20,036 nucleotides of DNA from Sulfurospirillum arcachonense. GTDB taxonomy: Bacteria; Campylobacterota; Campylobacteria; Campylobacterales; Sulfurospirillaceae. The DNA is taken from assembly GCA_015662785.1 (NCBI GenBank), contig DQTM01000132.1, positions 1-20,036 of the forward strand, in the 5' to 3' direction. How positions within the stretch are numbered: position 1 is the stretch's first letter; every line of letters begins with the position of its first letter. Positions 1-6,654 of the stretch are shown here, piece by piece. The notes beneath the pieces are model-generated. The model was not told where the DNA came from. It saw only the letters and a list, made by a program, of their open reading frames with translations, and did no database searches. A program made the translations under genes and the position numbers.

Positions 1-1
1 A

Positions 2-772
2 GAAGCTTTAAAGATACACGTCAAGTTCAAAGGAATTTATGAGAAAAAAAGGTTTGACACTAAGGGAATGTATCTTGACAATGAAGATGACTTTGTTTGT
101 GGTGAGAAAGCTGATGCCCCTATAATAGTAAAAGAAAATGGTGTAAACTTTGCAATATACTTAGATGATGGTGCTATGGTTGGTGTGTTTTTAGACCAAA
201 GGGATGTAAGGAAAGCTATAAAAGAGAAATATTCCAATGGTAAAACTATGCTAAATACTTTCTCATACACAGGAGCATTTTCAGTCTTTGCAAGCTTAGG
301 AGGGGCAACTAAAACAACAAGTGTTGATTTGGCAAAAAGAAGTCGTCCTAAAACAAGTGAGCAATTTAGCATAAACAAAATAGACCCAAAAACTCAAGAC
401 ATAATCGTAGAAGATGTTTTTAACTACTTCAAATATGCTGTGAGAAAAAATCTACTTTTTGATTTGGTAGTTCTCGACCCACCAAGCTTCGCAAGAAGTA
501 AAAAACATACATTTTCAGCCTCTAAAGACTATGTAAAATTACTAAAAGAAGCTATACAAATAACTAGTAAATATGGAGTTATTGTTGCCTCAACAAACTC
601 TGCAAACTTTTCTATGAAAACTTTTAATGATTTTATAAAAAAAGCCTTTAAAGAGTTAAATGGAAAGTTTGAGGTAAAAGAGAGCCACACACTCCCAAGA
701 GATTTTAAAGTAAATCCTAAGTTTAGAGAGGGTAACTATCTTAAAGTTGTTTTTATAAAAAAACTTTTCTAG
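2..772 (+). CDS. Class I SAM-dependent rRNA methyltransferase, RlmI/RlmK-like (5' end outside window)
   Basis: The frame is open from the window edge, so the first visible Met (position 68) is internal and the start lies upstream; 256 residues are visible. The core reads as an RlmI-type (COG1092) 23S rRNA cytosine-C5 methyltransferase. A GVFLDQRDVR block is followed by a glycine-poor SAM motif NTFSYTGAFSVFA. A SVDLAKRS strand end then supplies the acidic ribose-binding residue, and VVLDPPSFAR is the catalytic DPP motif. The C-terminus ends LKVVFIKKLF, typical of the family. The N-terminal PUA domain, if present, is off the window. The gene converges on the hutI remnant and their ends overlap by 3 to 4 bases. 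The family is clear; the exact target base (C1962 in E. coli for RlmI) cannot be read from sequence. Confidence 0.88.
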   Translation, partial: EALKIHVKFKGIYEKKRFDTKGMYLDNEDDFVCGEKADAPIIVKENGVNFAIYLDDGAMVGVFLDQRDVRKAIKEKYSNGKTMLNTFSYTGAFSVFASLGGATKTTSVDLAKRSRPKTSEQFSINKIDPKTQDIIVEDVFNYFKYAVRKNLLFDLVVLDPPSFARSKKHTFSASKDYVKLLKEAIQITSKYGVIVASTNSANFSMKTFNDFIKKAFKELNGKFEVKESHTLPRDFKVNPKFREGNYLKVVFIKKLF

Positions 773-1758
773 ATGTCTACAACCTCTCCATTTTGTACGC
801 TTAGAAACACGCTAGTAGGTCTAAAAGAGCAAATCAAGTCTCTTGGGTGTTCTACGTCCCAAATCACAAAATCAGCGTCCTTGCCCTCTTCTAGGCTTCC
901 TTTTGATTTTTCAAGTCCCAACGCCTTTGCTGCATTAATTGTTACTGCCCCAAAGGCTTCATCTACAGTAAACCCAAATATAACGCTAGACATATTCATC
1001 ATAAGTTGCAATGAACAAAGTGCGGAAGTCCCTGGGTTCAAGTCAGTTGCAATTGCCATAGCAACTCCATGTTTTCTGAAAAGCTCCATAGGAGGCATCT
1101 TAGTTTCACGCAAAAAGTAGTAAGCTCCTGGAAGTAAAACTGCTACTGTTCCACTTTTTGCCATCTCTTTTACACTCTCTTCGTCTATATATTCTAAGTG
1201 GTCAGAAGAGAGTGCTTTGTACTTACAAGCAAGTTTAGTAGCTCCCATCTGTGAAAACTGCTCCGCGTGAATCTTTACATGTAGACCTAAATCTTTAGCT
1301 TTTTCAAACACTTTCTCAGTCTGTTCTAAGTTGAAAGCTAAGTGTTCAGTGTAGATATCTACAGCACTTACATGTAGAGCCACTTTAGGCATCATCTCTT
1401 CACAAACATACTCTATGTAGTCATCTGCTCTATCTTTATACTCTGGAGGAACTGCATGAGCTCCAAGAAATGTCTTCTCTACATGTACAGGATAATTCTC
1501 TTCAAGCTTATCTGCTATTTGGATCATTTTAAGTTCACTCTCAAAGTCCAAACCATAACCAGTTTTTATCTCAACAGTAGTCACACCCTCTCTAATAAGA
1601 GCTTTCAAACGTTTAGCAGAACTCTCATAAATATCATCAAAACTCTCTTCTCTAGTACTTTTTATACTAGAAACTATGCCACCACCACTTTTAGCAATAT
1701 CAGCATAACTCTCACCATTGAGCCGTCTTTCAAATTCACTAGTTAATAAAATAAAAAG
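769..1758 (-). pseudogene. hutI: Imidazolonepropionase remnant, N-terminally truncated
   Basis: HutI opens the imidazolone ring of 4-imidazolone-5-propionate in histidine degradation. The frame is open from a stop at 1759-1761 to the TAG at 769-771. Homology begins at SEFERRLNGESY and continues through SGGGIVSSIKSTREES, TTVEIKTGYGLD, IHAEQ, SSDHLEY and ATDLNPGTS, so the later metal and substrate residues are kept. Missing is everything before EFERRL, including the DPHTH-type metal motif, about 80 to 90 residues by comparison with the usual 400 or so. No ATG or GTG lies in the open frame. The only usual start is a TTG at 1606-1608, inside the conserved RLKALIREG helix, which would remove still more. 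Sequence 5' of the break is AT-rich and non-coding. No other hut gene is visible. I read it as a gene cut by a deletion or rearrangement, fairly recently because the rest of the frame is intact. Confidence 0.82.
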
Positions 1759-1957
1759 TTAAAAATGTATAAAAAATTAACTCTAAAAAATAATTAATTA
1801 TTATAAGTGTTATAGTTACATTTTATTAATATTGGACAAAACAGTCATTCTCATTAATCTAAACTATTTTACTAAAGAATAAAATTCTATTTAAATGGCT
1901 AATTTTAGAACTTTGCATAAGAAAATAATTTATATTATACTTTTCCTATCAGTTTAC

Positions 1958-1986
1958 TTGACATTAAACAAAAATTATTCTATACT
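1958..1986 (+). promoter_or_regulatory. Near-consensus sigma70 promoter of the metY operon
   Basis: TTGACA at 1958-1963 and TATACT at 1981-1986 are separated by exactly 17 bases. A full -35 box is notable because promoters in this phylum usually have a weak or absent -35. Transcription would start near 1993, giving a leader of about 100 nt before metY. Confidence 0.75.
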
Positions 1987-2002
1987 TTCAAAATAAATAA
2001 AA

Positions 2003-2063
2003 TACGAGGTTTAGCCTTGTGCTTTAGTGAAATGAATTTTCTAAGAATTTACTTCTTTAGAAA
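2003..2063 (+). promoter_or_regulatory. Two-hairpin 5' leader of metY, possible cis-regulatory RNA
   Basis: Hairpin 1 pairs ACGAGG (2004-2009) with CCTTGT (2015-2020) around a five-base loop and includes one G-U pair. Hairpin 2 pairs TTTCTAAGAA (2038-2047) with positions 2053-2063. It has ten pairs, one bulged T at 2056 and a five-base loop. The ribosome binding site AAAAGGA follows at about 2078-2084. There is no T-tract, so hairpin 2 is not an intrinsic terminator. I do not recognise a known riboswitch core. Leader length and position upstream of a sulfur-amino-acid gene make a regulatory role plausible but unproven. Confidence 0.4.
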
Positions 2064-2091
2064 GAAAAATTAAATAAAAAAGGACACACAA

Positions 2092-3354
2092 ATGACACAA
2101 GAAACTTTAGCTTTACATTACGGATACAACCAAGAGCATACTGGAGCTATGGCTGTTCCTCTTTATCAGACAACTGCTTATGATTTTGGTTCAGCTGAGA
2201 CTGCGGCAAACCGTTTTGCACTAAAAGAATTAGGTCCAATCTATACTCGTCTAAACAATCCTACAACTGAAATCTTTGAAAACAGATTTGCTGCGGTTGA
2301 AGGTGGAGAAGCAGGACTTGCAACTTCAAGTGGACAATCAGCAGTGTTCTTTGCAGCAGCAAACTTAGCAGAAGCTGGTGATAACATAATCGTTGCTAAA
2401 AAAGTATATGGAGGAACTACAACTCTACTCACACATACTCTCAAAAGATTTGGTATAACTGCAAAAACTTTTGACAGCGACACAGCAGAAGACTTAGAAA
2501 AACTTATAGATGACAAAACAAAAGCAATCTTTTTTGAGTCTCTTTCAAATCCACAAATTGCAATTCCTAACATAGAGAAGATAGTAGAAGTCGCAAACAG
2601 ACACAACATAATAACTATTTGTGACAACACAGTAGCAACACCTATACTTTTTCAACCTCTTTTGCATGGTGTTGATGTTACTGTTCATAGTACTAGTAAG
2701 TACACTACAGGTCAAGGATTGGCTCTTGGTGGAATTTTAGTTGCAAGAAATGGACTAAATAAAAAACTAATTGGCAATGAAAGATACCCACAATTCAATG
2801 AACCAGATGAAAGTTACCATGGACTTGTGTATGCTGATCTTCCATTTCCTCTTTTTACTTTAAGAGCTAGATTATCTTTGCTTCGTGATATTGGTGCAAC
2901 TCCTGCTCCTTTTAACTCTTGGTTACTAATTCAAGGGTTAGAAACTTTACATGTAAGGATGAAACAGCACTCAAACAATGCACTTGAAGTAGCAAAATAC
3001 TTAAATGCTCATCCAAAAGTGAAAAAAGTATCTTACCCAGGACTAGAAGGTGACACTCAACACGAAAGAGCGAACAAATACTTCAAGGATGGCTTAACTT
3101 CTGGACTTCTTAGTTTTGAAGTAGAAGATTTTGACACAGCTAAAAACATCTTAAATAGTGCAAAACTATTTTCTGTTGTAGTGAATATTGGTGATTCAAA
3201 GTCAATCATAACTCACCCTGCTAGTACAACGCATATGCAAGTTCCTGCTGATGAGCTTGAAGCATCTGGAATCAAACAAGGGTTAATTCGTCTTAGCATT
3301 GGACTTGAAAATCCAGCTGATTTGATAGCTGATTTAGAGCAGGCGATAGGATAA
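2092..3354 (+). CDS. metY: O-acetylhomoserine sulfhydrylase (PLP-dependent)
   Basis: This enzyme uses sulfide and O-acetyl-L-homoserine to make homocysteine, the direct sulfhydrylation route to methionine. The 420-residue length and the opening MTQETLALHYGY are typical of the Cys/Met-metabolism PLP family, MetY branch. The PLP aldimine lysine is K203 in VHSTSKYTTGQG. D178 in ICDNTVATP contacts the pyridine nitrogen. YTRLNNPTTE (51-60) and TSSGQSAV (79-86) supply phosphate and substrate contacts. The ATG is preceded by AAAAGGA. It is the first gene of a three-gene operon; its TAA shares one base with the ATG of the Rrf2 gene. A close relative such as cystathionine gamma-synthase is less likely given length and the LETLHVRMKQHS region, which is MetY-like. 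Confidence 0.93.
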   Translation: MTQETLALHYGYNQEHTGAMAVPLYQTTAYDFGSAETAANRFALKELGPIYTRLNNPTTEIFENRFAAVEGGEAGLATSSGQSAVFFAAANLAEAGDNIIVAKKVYGGTTTLLTHTLKRFGITAKTFDSDTAEDLEKLIDDKTKAIFFESLSNPQIAIPNIEKIVEVANRHNIITICDNTVATPILFQPLLHGVDVTVHSTSKYTTGQGLALGGILVARNGLNKKLIGNERYPQFNEPDESYHGLVYADLPFPLFTLRARLSLLRDIGATPAPFNSWLLIQGLETLHVRMKQHSNNALEVAKYLNAHPKVKKVSYPGLEGDTQHERANKYFKDGLTSGLLSFEVEDFDTAKNILNSAKLFSVVVNIGDSKSIITHPASTTHMQVPADELEASGIKQGLIRLSIGLENPADLIADLEQAIG

Positions 3355-3767
3355 TGTCACTTATATCAACTAAAGGGATGTATGGTCTGAGTGCCATGTA
3401 TGAGCTATCATTGATAAAAAGTGAAAAACCTACACAGATAAAAGAAATTTCAGAACGAGCTAAAATCCCTCAAAACTACCTAGAGCAACTCTTGGTAATT
3501 TTAAGACGTGCTGAACTAGTTAAAAGTGTTAGAGGTGCTCATGGTGGGTACTTTTTGGCACGCAATGCTGATGATATACTTGTAAAAGATATATTGATTG
3601 CACTTGAAGGAAATCTAAGCATTACAGGACAAGAAGTTGACAATTCAGTATTGGAACTTTTTTATAAAGAGAATGATAAAAAATTAGAAGGTCTTTTTGA
3701 TATATCTTTGAATCAACTTCAAGATTATCAAAATAAACTAACAAATCAGTTAAACTATAGTATTTAA
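3354..3767 (+). CDS. Rrf2-family regulator, cysteine-free, CymR-like
   Basis: A 137-residue Rrf2 winged-helix protein. Residues 1-80 carry the DNA-binding domain: STKGMYGLSAMYELS, IKEISERAKIPQNYLEQLL and RGAHGGYFLAR are hallmark stretches. There is no cysteine anywhere, so it cannot hold an Fe-S cluster as IscR or NsrR do. That puts it functionally nearer CymR, the Bacillus regulator of cysteine metabolism that works in complex with CysK. It lies between metY (TAATG overlap) and cysK (10-base gap), consistent with local control of sulfur assimilation and autoregulation. The C-terminus ends NYSI. A terminal isoleucine after an aromatic residue resembles the tails that insert into the CysK active site (CysE, CdiA-CT). 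Regulation of this operon and binding to CysK are inferences; I saw no certain operator. Confidence 0.87.
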   Translation: MSLISTKGMYGLSAMYELSLIKSEKPTQIKEISERAKIPQNYLEQLLVILRRAELVKSVRGAHGGYFLARNADDILVKDILIALEGNLSITGQEVDNSVLELFYKENDKKLEGLFDISLNQLQDYQNKLTNQLNYSI

Positions 3768-3777
3768 GGAAAACATT

Positions 3778-4698
3778 ATGAAATATGCACAAAATGTAAC
3801 AGGACTTATAGGTAACACACCATTAGTAAAACTAAATCAAGCATCAGATGAAACAGGCTCAACCATACTGGGTAAATGTGAGTTTATGAACCCTACTCAC
3901 TCTGTTAAAGACCGTATTGGGTACAACATGATTAAAGATGCTTTAGAGAGAAAACTTATCACTAAAGAAAGCATCATTATTGAGCCAACTAGTGGAAACA
4001 CTGGTATTGGTCTTGCGGCAGTTTGTGCTAGTTATGGGTTAAAACTCATACTTACAATGCCAAGTTCAATGAGCTTAGAGAGACGTAAACTTCTTTCTGC
4101 TTTAGGGGCAGAGCTTGTACTTACTGAACCTCAATTTGGTATGAAAGGTGCGGTTGAAAAAGCAAAAGAACTCTCAGCAGAGACTCCAAACTCTTTTGTG
4201 CCTCAGCAGTTTGACAACGGAGCAAATCCAGCTATACATGTAGAGACAACAGCCGAAGAAATTTGGGCTGATACAAACGGCGAAATAGATATTTTCATAG
4301 CAGCTGTTGGAACTGGTGGAACTATAATGGGTGTTGGAAGTGCTTTAAAAAAGAAGAACCCTAACATAAAAATTATTGCAGTAGAGCCAGACCTTTCACC
4401 AGTTCTAAGTGGTGGAAAACCTGGTCCTCATAAGATTCAAGGCATAGGAGCTGGTTTTGTACCAGGAGTTCTTGATACAAAGGTCTTTGATGAAGTTCTT
4501 CAAGTTAGTTATGAAGATTCGGTAGAGACGTCAAGAGCATTAGCAAATAAAGAGGGACTTTTAGTAGGTATTTCAAGCGGAGCAAATGTATATGCTTCAA
4601 AACTTATTGCTTCAAGACCTGAGTTTAAGGGTAAAGTCACTGTAACTATTCTTTGTGATACAGGTGAAAGATATTTGAGTAGCGGACTATACGAATAA
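3778..4698 (+). CDS. cysK: Cysteine synthase A (O-acetylserine sulfhydrylase)
   Basis: CysK condenses O-acetylserine with sulfide to give cysteine. Length (306 residues) is standard. The PLP lysine is K44 in HSVKDRIGYNM. TSGNTG (71-76) is the substrate-binding loop, GTGGTI the phosphate-binding loop, and CDTGERYLSSGLYE the usual end. The ATG follows AAGGAAAAC. It is the last gene of the metY-rrf2-cysK operon, followed by a clear hairpin terminator. If the upstream regulator is CymR-like, CysK would also act as its co-regulator, signalling O-acetylserine level. No cysE is visible in the window. Confidence 0.95.
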   Translation: MKYAQNVTGLIGNTPLVKLNQASDETGSTILGKCEFMNPTHSVKDRIGYNMIKDALERKLITKESIIIEPTSGNTGIGLAAVCASYGLKLILTMPSSMSLERRKLLSALGAELVLTEPQFGMKGAVEKAKELSAETPNSFVPQQFDNGANPAIHVETTAEEIWADTNGEIDIFIAAVGTGGTIMGVGSALKKKNPNIKIIAVEPDLSPVLSGGKPGPHKIQGIGAGFVPGVLDTKVFDEVLQVSYEDSVETSRALANKEGLLVGISSGANVYASKLIASRPEFKGKVTVTILCDTGERYLSSGLYE

Positions 4699-4703
4699 AA
4701 CGT

Positions 4704-4738
4704 GAGGGGTCATTACCCCTCTTATAAAACTTTTTTTT
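4704..4738 (+). terminator. Intrinsic terminator after cysK
   Basis: GAGGGGT (4704-4710) and ACCCCTC (4715-4721) form a perfect seven-pair, GC-rich stem with a four-base loop. A run of eight T follows at 4731-4738, nine bases after the stem. It lies between convergent cysK and the toxin gene and may act from both sides, though the minus-strand T-tract is weaker. Confidence 0.72.
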
Positions 4739-5069
4739 AAAATAACCTATTGATTTTTAAAAGTTCTAGCAGTTCATTTTCAGAAATAGTCTCTTTTTGT
4801 GTTTTGGAGTATATAGCTATTAGATAGATAGTGTTGTGTTCACTTACAACATAGTATATGGTTCTAAAACCTCCACTTTTTCCTGTTGGTACAGAAGAGT
4901 TTGCAACTCTAATCTTATAACAATTATGTTGTAGTTGTATCCCTGCATGTGGATTATTTTGCAGTTTTATAGTTAACTCTTGTATGTCATTTTTTACATT
5001 TCTATATTTTTTATATAGATTTTTAAAATTTTTCTTGAAACTATCTAGTGGCTTTACCTTATATTTCAT
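4737..5069 (-). CDS. Type II toxin, RelE/ParE superfamily
   Basis: A small basic protein of 110 residues. The RelE/ParE fold is suggested by the N-terminal helices rich in Lys (DSFKKNFKNLYKKYRNV) followed by the beta strands YKIRVANSS, SGGFRTIYYVV and TIYLIAIYSK. The GKSGGFR turn is characteristic of this branch, whose members usually cleave mRNA on the ribosome (RelE-like), while ParE relatives target gyrase. Which of the two cannot be decided here. Its start overlaps the antitoxin end by 11 bases, the usual antitoxin-first order. The two genes form an isolated pair between the cysK terminator and the MFS gene and have their own promoter. Confidence 0.82.
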   Translation of the reverse strand: MKYKVKPLDSFKKNFKNLYKKYRNVKNDIQELTIKLQNNPHAGIQLQHNCYKIRVANSSVPTGKSGGFRTIYYVVSEHNTIYLIAIYSKTQKETISENELLELLKINRLF

Positions 5070-5328
5070 CTAAAAAATCATCAAGTGTTTCTAATTTGTC
5101 AGCTTTTTTGGGGTCATCTAAAATATTTTTTAGTTGTCTGCAACCTACATCAAAATCATTATAAAACTCTTGGATTTCTTGATTTTCTAGATATGATTTG
5201 ATAGATTCAATAATAATATCTGTTCTATTTAATTCATATTTTTGTGTAAACTCATCTATCTGCTCCACTAAATACACAGGTAGTCTAAGCCCAACTTGCT
5301 GTTTTTGTAACTGTGCTAAAGAGTGCAT
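5059..5328 (-). CDS. Ribbon-helix-helix antitoxin
   Basis: An 89-residue protein with an N-terminal ribbon-helix-helix DNA-binding domain: beta strand QVGLRLPVYLVEQIDEF, then helices around YELNRTDIIIESIKSYLE. The acidic C-terminal half (DDPKKADKLETLDDFLDEI) is the expected toxin-neutralising tail. An AAGGA ribosome binding site sits upstream of the ATG. It presumably binds the palindrome in its own promoter, with tighter repression when bound to toxin, as is usual for such modules. Confidence 0.82.
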   Translation of the reverse strand: MHSLAQLQKQQVGLRLPVYLVEQIDEFTQKYELNRTDIIIESIKSYLENQEIQEFYNDFDVGCRQLKNILDDPKKADKLETLDDFLDEI

Positions 5329-5358
5329 GATAAAATCCTTTTCATAAATATATCATTA

Positions 5359-5387
5359 ATTATATAATATTTATATACATAAGTCAA
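5359..5387 (-). promoter_or_regulatory. Promoter and palindrome of the toxin-antitoxin pair
   Basis: On the minus strand TTGACT (5382-5387) and TATAAT (5359-5364) are 17 bases apart. The -10 box lies inside the perfect palindrome ATTATATAAT (5359-5368). A palindrome over the -10 is well placed as the antitoxin operator, but A/T-only palindromes are common by chance here. Confidence 0.6.
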
Positions 5388-5442
5388 ACAAACTATATAA
5401 TAATTTCATCTAGGTTTAAATTTTAGAGTTATTGCTTGAGTT

Positions 5443-6654
5443 TTAACCCCTCTTCTCAAATCTTCGACTTAAAACATACCCTACAATCAAAAGAGTAATT
5501 GTTATGAGATATATAAAATTATAACTTGATACAAACTGCAATAAAACACCACCAAGTATAGGAAAAAATAGTCCAAAAGAGGTCAATGTTGTCTGCAATG
5601 CAGTATATGTTGGTCTTTTTTCTTCTGGTGCTATCTCAATAACAAGATTCATACCAGCTATACTAAACCCATCTATTGAAATACCAAAAAGTAAAAATAT
5701 AAGAGCATAACTATAGACGTCATTAGCAAATAAAGCTACAACGAAAGATAAAATAGCAAAAACAAAACTAAGTGAAAGCATCTTTTCATAGTCATGTATT
5801 TTTCTCCAAAAGAATGTGCTTCCTAGTATACTTCCTATCATCTGAACGATGATAAATCCACCAAGCATCCAACCAGTGAGTCTAAAAGAGTTATTAGCAT
5901 TTAAAATCACAAAAGGCATTGATAAAAAGTAGCTATACCCTAAAAAAATAACTACTATCTGCTGTTTTAATCTACGATCATTTTTTAAAATTTTAATTGA
6001 GTTTTTCATAAACTCTTTAAAACTCTTCTCTTTAACAGATACATTCTGTTTTTCTGGTTCATCCATAGAGACAAAGGCACTAAAACCTATGAGCATAAAA
6101 AAGCTACTTATCATAAACAGACATGCGTAGTTTAATGGTGCTTGAAACTCTGAAAGTACATAACCTGCGACACCTCCGCTTATGATGGAAGCAATAGAAC
6201 CCGCAACTTGTCTATTTGCCATTGTTTTACCACGGTATCTTTTACTAAACAGTTTTGCTTGAAGCTCTTTGAAGTAGATTGCTCCAAAACCAGCAGAAAA
6301 GGAGAAAGAAAAAAGTCCTAATCCAATAAAAAAGAGTGTTAATGACTTATTGGTATCCCCTATGAGAAATACACTTAGTCCTATCAAAAACCAACTAATA
6401 AACCGAAAGAAAAAAACTTTTTTTAGGTATGGCAAGACTCTTTTGTAAGCTTGTGCATGAAAAGCAGCGTAGAGTTGAACTACAATAGCTCCTCCACGAA
6501 GTAGTGAGGCAAATAGACCAACTATGATAACACTATCACTAAAATGATGTACCATTAGTGGTAGAATCGTTGAAGGCTCTGCTATGGTTATCGCTAAAGA
6601 TATAAAAAAGGCGTGAGTTACATTTTTATAGTTATTTTTTGGATTATCAATTAT
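5443..6654 (-). CDS. MFS transporter lacking a canonical start codon
   Basis: A major facilitator superfamily permease of unknown substrate, about 403 residues if read from 6654. The first ATG (6553-6555, MVHHFSDS) is too late. The frame upstream encodes a typical first membrane helix, NVTHAFFISLAITIAEPST, preceded by a short polar IDNPKNNYK. Between the last in-frame stop (6724-6726) and 6555 there is no ATG, GTG or TTG. At 6652-6654 the codon is ATA, exactly where an ATGA overlap with the kefB stop would put an ATG; here the bases read ATAA. Other landmarks are the inter-domain loop with EPEKQNVSVKEK, the second half starting near LKQQIVVIFLGYSYF, and a basic RRFEKRG tail. It is the last gene of the cbpA operon. 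It may be inactive, or initiate at AUA or AUU. Confidence 0.78.
   Translation of the reverse strand: MIDNPKNNYKNVTHAFFISLAITIAEPSTILPLMVHHFSDSVIIVGLFASLLRGGAIVVQLYAAFHAQAYKRVLPYLKKVFFFRFISWFLIGLSVFLIGDTNKSLTLFFIGLGLFSFSFSAGFGAIYFKELQAKLFSKRYRGKTMANRQVAGSIASIISGGVAGYVLSEFQAPLNYACLFMISSFFMLIGFSAFVSMDEPEKQNVSVKEKSFKEFMKNSIKILKNDRRLKQQIVVIFLGYSYFLSMPFVILNANNSFRLTGWMLGGFIIVQMIGSILGSTFFWRKIHDYEKMLSLSFVFAILSFVVALFANDVYSYALIFLLFGISIDGFSIAGMNLVIEIAPEEKRPTYTALQTTLTSFGLFFPILGGVLLQFVSSYNFIYLITITLLIVGYVLSRRFEKRG

Larger units (their letters stand above)
1759..2091. other. Intergenic region between hutI remnant and metY
   Basis: This 333-base AT-rich stretch has no credible gene. Its left part, about 1759-1950, shows only A/T runs and no trace of the missing hutI 5' end. 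Its right part holds the metY promoter and a structured leader, listed separately. A 13-codon reading frame at 2032-2073 lies within the leader but has no convincing ribosome binding site and no regulatory codon run. Confidence 0.7.

Noticed and set aside
2003..2063. Known SAM-type riboswitch upstream of metY
   Set aside because: Position is right, but I could not match the conserved core or pseudoknot of SAM-I or SAM-II; kept only as an unassigned structured leader.
2032..2073. Leader peptide of 13 codons before metY
   Set aside because: No convincing ribosome binding site and no Cys or Met codon run; the stretch is better explained by the second hairpin.
3555..3570. Sigma54-like TTGGCACGCAATGC inside the Rrf2 gene
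   Set aside because: The GG to GC spacing is two bases short of the required ten, and it lies inside a gene.
5443..6555. MFS gene starting at ATG 6553-6555
   Set aside because: This would delete the first membrane helix, which is clearly encoded upstream in the same frame.
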